Assembly: GCA_014218235.1 (NCBI GenBank)
Contig: CM024766.1
Coordinates: 53,677,545-53,741,544 of the forward strand
Length of the DNA stretch: 64,000 nt
Direction: 5' to 3'
Source of the DNA: Colocasia esculenta
Lineage: Eukaryota > Streptophyta > Magnoliopsida > Alismatales > Araceae
In this document: positions 43,961 to 54,077 of the stretch, piece by piece
How the letters are laid out: each line of letters opens with the position of its first letter
Position numbering within the stretch: position 1 is the stretch's first letter
Program-made: the position numbers and the translations under genes
Notes under the pieces: generated by a model
What the model was told of the DNA's origin: nothing
The model's input: the letters and a program-made list of their open reading frames with translations, nothing else
The model's database searches: none

Positions 43961-45364
43961 TTATTGTAGATCTTCCAAGGGTGGATCTTCCTTGTCCTCA
44001 ATGGATGAGTTCTTTAATTTCTTGGATAGTTCATCTGCTTCATCAACATCACTATCTACTTCATTTCTCAAGGAAGGGTTAGTTTCATCAAAAATAACAT
44101 GTACTGATTGTTCAATTAATAAGCTACGCTTATTAAATATTCTATATCCTTTAGGTTTAGAAGCATACCCCATGAATATACCTTCATCTGATTTTGCATC
44201 TAGCTTACCAAGGTCTCTTTTGCCGTTGTTGTGGATGAAGCATGGACATCCAAATGTTCTGAAATGGCTGATTTTTTGCTTCTTCTGTTTGCATAGCTCA
44301 TATGAAGTCTTCTTCAGAATTGGCCTGATCATTACTCTGTTGATGATATAGCATGCTGTGTTGACTGCTTCGGCCCAGAAATATCTTGGTAAATCATATT
44401 CTGATAGCATTGTCCTTGCCATATCCAATATGGTTCTGTTCTTCCTTTCAGCAACTCCATTTTGCTGTGGTGTCCTTGGCACTGAGAAGTTATGCTCTAT
44501 CCCTTGATCATCATAGAACTTAGAAAATTTCTCATTCTGAAACTCTCCTCCATGATCTGATCGAATACCAATAATGCTGTACTTTTTATCTTTCTGTACC
44601 TTCTTACTGAAGATGACAAAACTGTCGAATGTATCATCCTTATGCTCCAAGAAGGATACCCATGTAAATCTGGAGTAGTCATCTACTATAACGAATCCAA
44701 AGTTCTTTCCACCAAGACTTGTGGTCCTCATTGGCCTAAATAGATCCATATGTAGAAGTTCTAAGGGTTTAGAGGTTGTTACCACAGTCTTTGACTTGAA
44801 GGATGACTTGGTGTGCTTTCCTTTTGCATACGGCCCATAGACACCATCCATTCTTGAATTTACTTTGGGTAGGCCTTCCACCAAATTTCTCTTGATTAAT
44901 TTTCTCATCCCATCGAGACTGCAGCGGCCCAATCTTCGATGCCAGAGATCAGTTGACTGCTCTTTATTCACTGCAAGACATATGTCCTGATCCTTTAATT
45001 CTTCTAGATAAAGTACGTACAAATTTTTTTCTCTGTTAGCTTCAAAAATGACTGCACCATCCTTCATGATACTGCACTTTAATTCTTGAAATCTGATCTG
45101 ATGTCCTTTATCGCACAGTTGGCTGATACTGATAAGGTTGTGCTTCAGTCCTTTGACGCATAGAACATCTTCGATAACGGTTTTGCCTTTACTGCCTACT
45201 GATCCGCTACCCATCACAGTCCCTTTTCCATTATCTCCATAAGTGACTGTGCCTTCTTCAGCTTCAAGATGGGAGAATAACTTTCTGTTCCCTGACATGT
45301 GCCTTGAGCATCCGTTGTCTAAGTACCATTTTGATGCTCGAAGATTTACCTGTAATGAAAACAC
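43961..45364 (-). pseudogene. Copia D protease and integrase
   Basis: 467 open codons. The protease active site reads WYLDNGCSRHMSG; the family has D-S/T-G, so Asn replaces the middle residue. The pre-integrase zinc finger is damaged: LWHRRLGRCSLDG has Arg for the second His, and VYGPYAKGKH has Tyr for both Cys. The integrase core is intact by motif: Asp in LLHMDLFRPM, Asp in GIRSDHGGEFQ, Glu in NGVAERKNRTI. The C-terminus runs to EDPPLEDLQ. About 60 bp with stops separates it from the RT frame. It may be inactive even without the frame breaks. Confidence 0.92.
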
Positions 45365-45432
45365 TAAACTTTAGGTACCCAAGTTCTTTTGGGTCCTGAT
45401 TGGTTAGTATCATCAATTTTCTTTTTAATTAT

Positions 45433-46038
45433 CTATTTTTTATGTTTAGTTGGACATGTTATTTTAGTATGACCTAACTTGTTGCAGTGACTACAGGAAG
45501 ATGTTCTACTTACTTTTTTAGTTGGAATGTATTTAAAGCTTGACTTATATACTGTGTCTTGTTCAGCTACAAACTTAGGTGTTGGATATATTTTAGGGTA
45601 TACTATTGTTTCATCATTATCAGGAGGAGTATAACCTAATCCATGTTTCCTTTTACATCTTCTAGCTCCTTTTAGTATTAATGATGTTTTTCCATTTATA
45701 ATTTTTTCTAATGTACTTGATAGCCTTTCATTTTCTTCTGTTAATGTGTTAACTTCTTGTTTCAATTTGTTTACTGTTTCTTGATTTTCTAAACTTGCTA
45801 TTTGTTCATTTTTATTTTTCAGGTCCTCACATAACAATTCATTTCTTCTTTTTAGTTCAGCAACCTGCTTCTCTAGTTGTTCATTTTTAGATTTTAAATC
45901 TGAATTAGTAATTTCTAAGCAAGCATGATTTTTCTTTGTTATTTTTAGTAGTTTAAATACATCTTTGTATTTACTATACAGTTCATTGAAAGCATCCTCT
46001 AAATATTCAGAATCAGATTCATTACAAGAAGTAAACAA
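45433..46038 (-). pseudogene. Copia D gag C-terminal coiled coil with CCHC knuckle
   Basis: 201 codons. A long heptad-like coiled coil (LEITNSDLKSKNEQLEKQVA through EENERLSSTLEKIIN, about residues 45-115) is followed by a basic patch (RRCKRKHGLG) and one CCHC knuckle, CSHCNKLGHTKITC. It ends at KHKK before the protease. The same coiled-coil segment is seen in element C. Probable role: Gag assembly and RNA binding. Separated from the upstream gag by a stop at about 46039. Confidence 0.8.
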
Positions 46039-46039
46039 A

Positions 46040-47136
46040 GAATCAGATGTTACCTTTTCGTGATGTTAGCCATGAAGGCCAAGTTGGCCTTTTCTTCTTC
46101 TTCTCCACTGGAACTCGACTCACTGTTAGGGTCGCTGCTGTTGTCCCATGCTGCTGCCATGGCTTTCTCCTTGTATCTTCTGAATTTCTTGGAACTATCC
46201 TTCTTTCTGAACTCGGTTTTCTTTAGTTTCGGACATTCAACTTTGATATGTCCGGGCTTCTTGCACTCATAGCAGATTGGTTCAGATTTCTTTGAATCTT
46301 TCCTTCTAGCTTCTTATACTCTTTATTTCTCTTGAAGTATCTCCTCCCAGACTGGTACTTCTTTTTGGCTAATATTCTTTGTAGTCTTCTAGAGAAGAGA
46401 GCTACTTCATCTTCACTACTTCTCAAGCTTTCATCACCATCTGAGGCTTCTTCTGATGCATCTTCTTCAGCCTTGAGAGCATTGGACTATTTTCTTCTGC
46501 TTGATGACTCTCCCAATCTCTCCATGTTGATCTCATGGGCCATTAGGGACCCAATGAGTTTCTCCAATGACATTCTCTTCAAGTCATTGGCCTCTTCTAT
46601 CGCTGTTACTTTGGGAGTCCAAGAGGCTGGTAGGGATCTAAGAATCTTTCTGACCATGTCTCCCATTTCATATGTCCTCCCAAGACCAGCTAATCCGTTT
46701 GTGATGTCTATAAATCTACTGTACATCTGGGTTATTGATTCTCCTGATTGCATATGGAACCTTTCATATTGTGTTACCAGAAATCTATTCTGGTTTCATT
46801 TACTTTGTCAATACCTTCATATGTGATCCTCAACTTTTCCCACATCTCCATAGCTGACTTGCAGGCAGATATACGGTTGAACTTTTTCTTACTAAGAGCA
46901 CAACACAATATGCTTTTGGCCTTGCAGTTGATGGAAATTTTCTTCTTATCATCTTCAGTCCACTTGTCCTTCTCGTTAGTAACCAAAAGATCTCCTTCTT
47001 CTACGATGGACCAGATCTAATAGTCGAGCCCTTGTAGGAAGAACTCCATTCTTGTTTTCCAATAAGTATAGTCTTCACCGTCGAACAATGGTGGCCTGTT
47101 GACTGACTGACCTTCGAAGTGACCTTGGGCTGCCAT
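46040..47136 (-). pseudogene. Copia D gag capsid and first zinc knuckle
   Basis: Starts at the ATG at 47136 (MAAQGHFEGQSVNRPPLFDG); codon 40 is a TAG (47017-47019) within GLDY-stop-IW. Capsid blocks: KAKSILCCALSKKKFNRISA, MEMWEKLRITYEGIDKV, MYSRFIDITNGLAGLGRTY, DMVRKILRSLPASWTPKV, LEKLIGSLMAHEINM. The frame shifts near 46765 and again after 46487. The first CCHC knuckle (CYECKKPGHIKVEC, about 46235-46285) is in another frame, followed by an acidic SSSSGEEEEK region. Only about 50 bp separate the primer site from the ATG. Confidence 0.88.
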
Positions 47137-47184
47137 TTGATCTTTTCTCTTCAGATCGTTGGATCTTCTTTGTCGAAGAGACTC

Positions 47185-47196
47185 GCTCTGATACCA
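47185..47196 (-). other. Primer-binding site, initiator tRNA-Met (copia D)
   Basis: Minus-strand TGGTATCAGAGC, 2 bp inside the LTR boundary at 47199. Confidence 0.92.
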
Positions 47197-47198
47197 CT

Positions 47199-49444
47199 TG
47201 TTGCCCAGCTAGCAAGCCCAGAGGGGAAGTGAATGGGATTCTTTAAAATTTGATTATCTAATCCTATCAACAAAAATGTTTAAACAAAGCACTACGTTTG
47301 GCGGTTAGTGTTAGTCGTAAAACAAAAACAGACACACAGAAAGCAAACACACTGCACAAGGATTTTTATCCTGGTTAGGACCTCCTTTCCACAGGAGTCC
47401 TACATCCAGTCCCTGAGCAACAACTCAAGATTCCACTTCCCAAGGGTATAGTCCCCCTCAAGGACACTTACACATCCAGTTGCAGCTGGCCTTCTCTTCA
47501 CAGCCGGAAGAGGAAAAAACACCACCCTGGAACCCCCAGGTCTTCCTTCAACACGAAGGGAACAACACGAAGATGTGTTCGAAGGAAGACAAGCCCTGAG
47601 ATCAAGCTAATAGAACAGTGCTTGATCTGAAGCAAGAACTGAGAGGAAGAGATCTACAGTAATGCATTCTCTCAGTACACAAACGCTCTCTCTAAGATCT
47701 ACTCTAGACGCAGAGAGCTAAGAGCAAAGCCAAAACAATGGAGTGAGGCTTGGCTCTTCTAGATGCTCGCAGATTGTGTCGAGTAAGCTTGTCAAGATTC
47801 TACTCTCTGGAGTCATCAGTCTTCAATATATAACTTCTTTTGAAAATAGTCATTGAAGTATCCGTTGTCTCTATGTTCTGAGAACGTTAGACTGCATGGT
47901 TCTCCTTTGCAGTCAACGGTCCTTTACGTTTCATGCACGTAAGAAGAAAATCCTTCTTGATATCCTCCAGCTTCTACTTTATCCAACGTTGTATAGAGTC
48001 GTGCTGTCAGAGACCTGCACACATTAAATGTTAAAACGTAGACAACTAAGCTGTCTCTTGTTGTCAGTCAATCGTTAGAGTGAGGATACATCAAAATAGA
48101 AATCCCATTCTATCTTTCCAAAAAGATATTACATGTAGAAGCATAAGAATAGAAGATATCTGAACATGCATCGTGCAGAGAAATGCACGGTTATATTTAA
48201 TGCATGGATGAAAGAGAAATATGCGGCATGACTTGTCAAGATATTTGAATATCAAGTCGTTATATTTCATGAAATCGTTGTGAGAATCACTTATGAAATC
48301 CTTGTATGAGTGAATCGTTTGAGAACGAATCATTACAAGCAAATCGTTATAACCAAATCGTTGTGAACGAATTATTATAAGCAAATCGTTACAACCAAAT
48401 TGTTGTCTCACTTATCGAGTCGATGAGTGATCAAATCGTTGTTCTGCTTTATCGAATCGTTACACAGACCAAGTCGTTGTTGTGACTTATCGAATCGTTA
48501 CACCAAGCAAATCGTTGTGTAACTTATCGAGTAGTTATAATGACCAAGTCGTTGTTGTAACTTGTCAAATCGATGTAAATACCAAATAGATGTGGAACTT
48601 ATCGAATCGTTATGAAAGACAAATCGTTGTGAGACCAAGTCGTTGTTCTCACTTACCAAATCGATGTGAAACCGAATCGTTGTGAGAGCAAATCGTTGTT
48701 CTCACTTATCAAATCGATGTGAAACAAAATCGTTGTGAGATCGAAATCGATGCGATTTCTTAGCGAATCGTTCTGAGATCAAAATTGATGCGATCACTTT
48801 AGCGAAGCGTTCTGAGATCAAAATCGATGCGAGCACTTAGCGAATCGTTCTGAGATCAAAATCGATGCAATTTCTTAGCGAATCGTTCTGAGATCAAAAT
48901 CGATGCGATCACTTAGCGAATCATTTTGAGATCGAAATCGCTGCGATCACTTAGCGAATCGTTCTGAGATCAAAATCGATGCGATCACTTAGAGAATCGT
49001 TCTGAGATCGAAATCGATGCGATCACTTAGCGAATCATTCTGAGATCGAAATCGATGCGATCACTTAGTGAATCGTTCTGAGATCAAAATCGATGTGATG
49101 CTTATGAAATCGTTGTGAGGCTGAAATTGGTATGTCACTTACCAAATCCTTATGAATATGAAAGCGATAGAGGTAAGGAAATCGTTATGACTATTGAAAT
49201 CGATGCAACACTTATGAAATCGTTGTAACTTATGGAAAATTGATATGTACTTGGATAAATTTCATGCTCTGAACTTGAAATGCTACAGTATAGTAAATAC
49301 TTACATATTTCCTTGATTTCGCCTGACTTGTTCCTGTATCTTACCTTCATAAAAACTTTGTTAGATCAAACTTTATCTGAGTTTTGTTAATCACCAAAAT
49401 AGATATGTAATTCATGAAATTATATGGAGATGACCTGATCATCA
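47199..49444 (-). repeat. Copia D 5' LTR
   Basis: Plus-strand edges TGTTGCCCAGC and GATCATCA, followed by the TAAAT duplication. It aligns with 17755-20016. TATATA is at about 47827-47832, the hairpin series at about 47377-47555 and the 38-bp array at 48260-49230. Array units are more regular here than in the 3' copy. No genes. Confidence 0.93.
48260..49230. repeat. 38-bp tandem array in D 5' LTR
   Basis: The regular part, 48735-49100, repeats AATCGATGCGATCACTTAG plus CGAATCGTTCTGAGATC; the part to the left is diverged AAATCGTTGTGAG-type sequence. Unit length 38 bp (21 + 17 between CG boxes), about ten regular units. Confidence 0.85.
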
Positions 49445-49900
49445 TAAATTGATTATGCTGGTTGTAAACTTGATAGAAAAAGTACTAGTGATTTGTGCTT
49501 ATATCTAGGTGTATGTCTAATCCCTTGGGCTTTCGAAAAGCAACAGTCAGTAGCCCTGTCCACTGCAGAAGCTGAGTAAGTTGTGGCACCCAAGTACTTA
49601 GGGTGAAACACTAGCTCCTACACTATAATTACAAAGTGGGTTGCATTCCTATTTTATGTGATAACACTAGTGCAATAAACTTGTCCAAAAACCCAATTCA
49701 GCATTCTCGAACCAAACACATTGGAATAAGGCACCACTTTCTAAGAGATGAGGTTGCTAAGAAATCATTTGAGCTTCATTTTATTAAAATTGAAAAATAA
49801 ATTTCTAATATATTCACTAAGTCTCTCCCAGAAAACAAATTCACATCTCTTCGAAGAGAGTTTGGCTTGTGCAAACTCAAATATCTCTGATGTCACCCAC
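49445..49900 (+). pseudogene. Copia C RNase H remnant
   Basis: Directly after the D duplication the C frame reads DYAGCKLDRKSTS, LGVCLIPWAFEKQQSVALST, AEAE, VVAPKYLG, and ends with LFEESLACANSNISD-type sequence. The start fits the RNase H block D-A-D-Y-A-G-C. The part of C before D ends at the RT N-terminus (WVFRNK), so the RT palm and catalytic YVDD are absent from C. In-frame stops are present. Confidence 0.8.
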
Positions 49901-51476
49901 TTCAGCTCCATTCCAATCACTTCTTCAATATTTTCTTTTTGCTCTTGCTGATATTTTCTTGTGGCACCTTGGTATATTAAATAGTGAACTATAGAATGAC
50001 AAGTTAGGTTTGTTAGGAAACTATCACTATGCGTGAGTATGAGTCTCTGCCATGTACTAAGAGCCATTTTATGCATAAAGTTTAGAGAATACATGTTTTA
50101 TGTGTAAACTTCATGAAAATCTACATTCAATTTTGCAACTATTGAGGGGGAGCCTTGTCACTCAATAAAACATCTTGTTTGTTACATTTTCACTCCATTC
50201 AATTCAATTCCATTCAAATCACTCAATCAATAAATTTGCTCTTGATCTTGTCAATAAATTCCACAGGATCTACAATCTTAGGGGGAGCATTATCAATTAT
50301 TGTTAACACTCTTTACTCCATCTCTCCTTTGTTTCCTGTTGCTCTTCTTCTCTCTAAAATATGGTTATAAAACAAATATCTGCTTCATGATTTACTTTTT
50401 AGTAATACATCACAATTTTGACTGGATATAATTGAAATGAAATCTTTGATCTATGTCTCTATGTTTTGTGGTTTATCTATAATACCACTACTGCATCTTT
50501 GGTCAGAGTGGTAATTTATTTCCCAATGTTCACATATTACTTGAGTTGGTCTCAAGTATCTCCTTTTCTGATCACCAACTCAAGGAAATGCATGATAATT
50601 GAGGTGCTCTTTCTAGTCTTAGTTGTTGATTATCTTATTACATGATATTAACGGTCTAAATCTTACTCCTAAGAGAGTAATTTTTAACCTCTTACTATCA
50701 TGGGAAATAAATTGATCTACAACTAACTGGAAAAACATCTTAAAGATTCTAGATTTGTGTGAGTCTAGAAACTGAGCTACTTTAGATAATTTCAGAGTAA
50801 CATGTTAAAGTGTCTAAAAATGCCAAAAGGATGTCAAAAGAAAGAGAAATTACAAAGGTTGAGATTAAAATGCAAAGTGCATGAAAAATAAGTCCAAATG
50901 TTGCATTGGACTGACTACAGACAAAGCAATGCTCAATCACATTGAGTAACCAGGTTATTCTACCTAACAAGTAATTTAACTTGCATCAAAAGATGTAAGG
51001 TTGAGCACCTTTGCACTTACTTGTAATAATGGTTAACTATTGAGTAATCAAGGAGTCTTGTATTTGGTAAATGTGACACCTTACATTAAAAAGTGAGAAT
51101 TTAACCGAATTGTTCATGTAGTCATCCAAACAAAAAGAGCTCTCATGTGTAAGATCACTTCCATATCTCTTTCTAAAATCATCAACTTGACATTTTGAAG
51201 ACCAATGTTCACATATTACTTGAGTTGGTCTCAAGTATCTCCTTTTCTGATCACCAACTCAAGGAAATAATGCATGATAATTGAGGTGCTCTTTCTAGTC
51301 TTAGTTGTTGATTATCTTATTACATGATATTAACGGTCTAAATCTTACTCCTACTTGAAGTGCAATGAGTATTATTTTTCAACCTCTATAAATTGTGGAA
51401 CACGGTGTCAACAATTTTCATTTTAATTATACTAGCCCGTGTGACTACTAAATCATAAATCATGAAAAGCAAATTA
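49901..51476 (+). other. Copia C 3' tail, non-coding, with a 150-bp direct duplication
   Basis: No gene seen. It has two polypurine-like runs (GAGGGGGAGCC near 50142 and TTAGGGGGAGC near 50280), as in SIRE tails. The segment CCAATGTTCACATATTAC...TTACTCCTA occurs at 50523-50671 and 51202-51353. C's 3' LTR is not found before F begins at 51477. Confidence 0.6.
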
Positions 51477-52831
51477 TGTAACGCCCCTCTTAGACCCAGT
51501 ACAGTTGTTCCAACTCACATTGGATCCAATAGAGGTATTACAGTGGAAAATATCCAACAATAATCGGTTCAGATTGAGATATACATAAATGACAATTTAA
51601 ATTCCAACAAGTTGCAACGAAATATGGAACTAAATTTTCAATCAACATTGCCTTCAAATATCAAGTCCAAAGCATAAAAGGAGAATTGCAATAGTCCAAA
51701 GTTATAACAGTTCATAAGTCCAAATAGCATAACGTTGAAATTAAAACTTATCCTCACATACATAAATTCTCAAACACACTCAAAGAAAAGTACTAGGCCT
51801 CCACGTCCTCACGCTCTGAGTCAGAGTGTGCTAACTCCTCGGTATCCTCAGTCTCTCCTGAAATGTTAATCAAGTGTGAGTCTACAAGACCCAGCAAGCA
51901 ACAAGGTAAAACAGTTCAAGATTTATCATATAATTACTTTTAAAACATGGTAGCATATTCAATCACTTATATTTGATACAATATAGCTCTTCCTATCAAC
52001 ATGCTCTAAGTCACTTGGCATTCACTTTACATAAGATGATAACTTATTATGTGAATAAGACAAATTTCGTATAACATGTGGCATTTCATTTCATTATGAA
52101 ACAAAACATTAAATATTTGCATGTGGCATGTCAATAGTCAAAATCTTGTAACATGTGTTTAATATCATATATCATGAAATCTAATTTTCAAATAGCATGT
52201 AATCTATATCATGTAACATGTATTTCCTATCTTGTAGAATGTAGTCAAATAACATGTAACATATAGTTCATATGACATGTAGCATGTAGATCATTTATCA
52301 TGTAGCATGTAGATCATTTATCATGTAGCTGCCAAGACATAGCCCCACTATTAATAGAGATGATGTAGCATGTAGTCATTTACTTATCACCTAGGCAAAA
52401 CAGTGATGAAATCTTGGTTATTGCGCAATACCAGGGAAAGTCCTTCCCACCTTAACTAGTAGAACATGTCTACCTCCAGGATTTCAATCCGTTGCCCACA
52501 GATTCATGTATTCAATTCATGTAGGTGAACCATTGCCATAGGGGCATTTCATGGTGTAGTTCCATATAGGTATCTCTATAATAGCAATGTCTTATTGGCC
52601 AATTCATTTCAGAAATGCAATAACATATATTCATGCAATTAACATTTACATGTTGCCCGGTTGACAAGCCCAGAGGGGGGGGGTGAATGGGTCTTTAAAA
52701 ATTTACTTGATTAGTACCTGTACTTAAAACATTCACACAAAAGACGTTCTTCGATGAAGGTTAGTAACAGTTAGTTCAAAGCGCAATCACACAAGAAAAA
52801 CAACCACACAACACAAGAAATTATCCTGGTT

Positions 52832-53065
52832 CGGACCTCCTCTCCTTAGGAGTCCTACGTCCAGTCCCTGAGCAACAACTCAGGATTCCACTAACTAGGG
52901 TACAATCCCCCTATGGACACTACAACACCCAGCTCAGCTGGTCTTCCTTCACACCAGAAGGGAACACCAACACCCTGGATACCTCACCAGGTCTTCCTTC
53001 ACAACCGAAGGGAAACAGCACCCTGGATCCCACCAGGTCTTCCTTCACACACGAAGGGAAACACC
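52832..53065 (-). other. Hairpin series in solo LTR S
   Basis: Plus-strand order: GGAC.TCCT/AGGAGTCC (52833-52855), CCTGAG/CTCAGG (52867-52884), CCAGCT/AGCTGG (52929-52941), then CCTTC/GAAGG three times (starting about 52945, 52998 and 53041) with changed loops. Same order as in the D LTRs; the fourth D hairpin is reduced here. Confidence 0.65.
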
Positions 53066-53214
53066 ATAAAGAGAATAGAATGAATTCAAGCCCCTAGATC
53101 AAGCTTTTACAAGCCAAGATCTGAAGCAACAAGCACTGAGAGCAAGAGATCTAAACAAGGCACACTCTCAGAACTACACGGGCTCTCTTAGAAATTCTAT
53201 TACAGCACAGAGAG

Positions 53215-53860
53215 TGAAGAGCTCTGAAGAAATCGTTGCGCGAAACAAAGCGTTATGAGCTCTGAAGAAATCGTTGCGCGAAGCAAATCGTTATGAGCTC
53301 TAAAGAAATCGATGCGCGAAGCAAATCGTTATGAGCTCTGAAGAAATCGTTGCACGAAGCAAATCGTTATGAGCTCTAAAGAAATCAATGCGCGAAGCAA
53401 ATCGTTATGAGCTCTAAGGAAATCGATGCGCGAAGCAAATCATTATGAGCTCTAAAGAAATCGATGCGCGAAGCAAATCGTTATGAGCTCTAAAGAAATC
53501 GATGCGCGAAGCAAATCGTTATGAGCTCTAAGGAAATCGATGCGCGAAGCAAATCGTTATGAGCGCTAAAGAAATCGTTGCGCGAAGCAAATCGTTATGA
53601 GCGCTAAAGAAATCGATGCGCGAAGCAAATCGTTATGAGCTCTAAAGGAATCGTTGCGATGAGAAAATCGTTAGGATGACTTAAGGAATCGTTGCGATGA
53701 GAAAATCGTTACGATGGCTTAAGGAATCGTTGCGATGGGCAAATCGTTACGATGGCTTAAGGAATTGTTGCGATGGGCAAATCGTTACGATGACTTAAGG
53801 AATCGTTGTGATGAGTAAATCGTTACGATGACTTAAGGAATCGTTGTGATGATAGCTCTA
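53215..53860. repeat. Two consecutive 38-bp arrays in LTR S
   Basis: 53215-53640: about 11 units of AAATCGATGCGCGAAGC plus AAATCGTTATGAGCTCT. 53645-53860: about 5 to 6 units of GGAATCGTTGCGATGAG plus AAAATCGTTACGATGACTT. Both have a 38-bp period with two CG boxes, like D, although the spacer sequence is different. Confidence 0.85.
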
Positions 53861-54054
53861 TTTAAAATGAAATACATGAAGGAAATCACTGTGACTTTCA
53901 ATCGAAATCGATGTGGACTTAGATAGATACACTCTTGAAATAATTAATGCGTCAGAAATATAATGCTTACCAATATTGGCTTGATTGACCTTGACCTTGG
54001 AGTATTTCCTGTACTTAAGACTTAGAGAACTTTGATAAGGTTTTGTTAATTACC

Positions 54055-54077
54055 TATATATATATATATATATATAT
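54055..54077. repeat. (TA)n microsatellite
   Basis: About 11 TA units near the U3 end of solo LTR S; no counterpart in the D LTRs. Confidence 0.9.

Larger units (their letters stand above)
17755..49444 (-). mobile_element. Ty1/copia element D (SIRE-like) with long extra 3' ORF, TSD TAAAT
   Basis: Minus-strand element with 5' LTR 47199-49444 and 3' LTR 17755-20016. It is flanked by a perfect 5-bp duplication TAAAT (17750-17754 and 49445-49449). Internal order: primer site, gag, coiled-coil/CCHC segment, protease-integrase, RT-RNase H, then a very long additional ORF and polypurine tract. It is interrupted by gypsy E and solo LTR G, which together with E's nested H account for about 17.9 kb of its apparent 31.7 kb. 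Confidence 0.94.
12352..51476 (+). mobile_element. Ty1/copia element C (SIRE-like), degenerate, outer shell of nest
   Basis: 5' LTR 12352-13743, primer site, gag, protease, integrase and a fragment of pol up to 17754. The element is then split by element D and resumes at 49445 with RNase H and a 3' tail with GGGGGAG runs to 51476, where gypsy F begins. The 3' LTR was not found. Coding parts are heavily frameshifted, making C the most decayed of the large elements, as expected for the outermost one. Confidence 0.85.
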
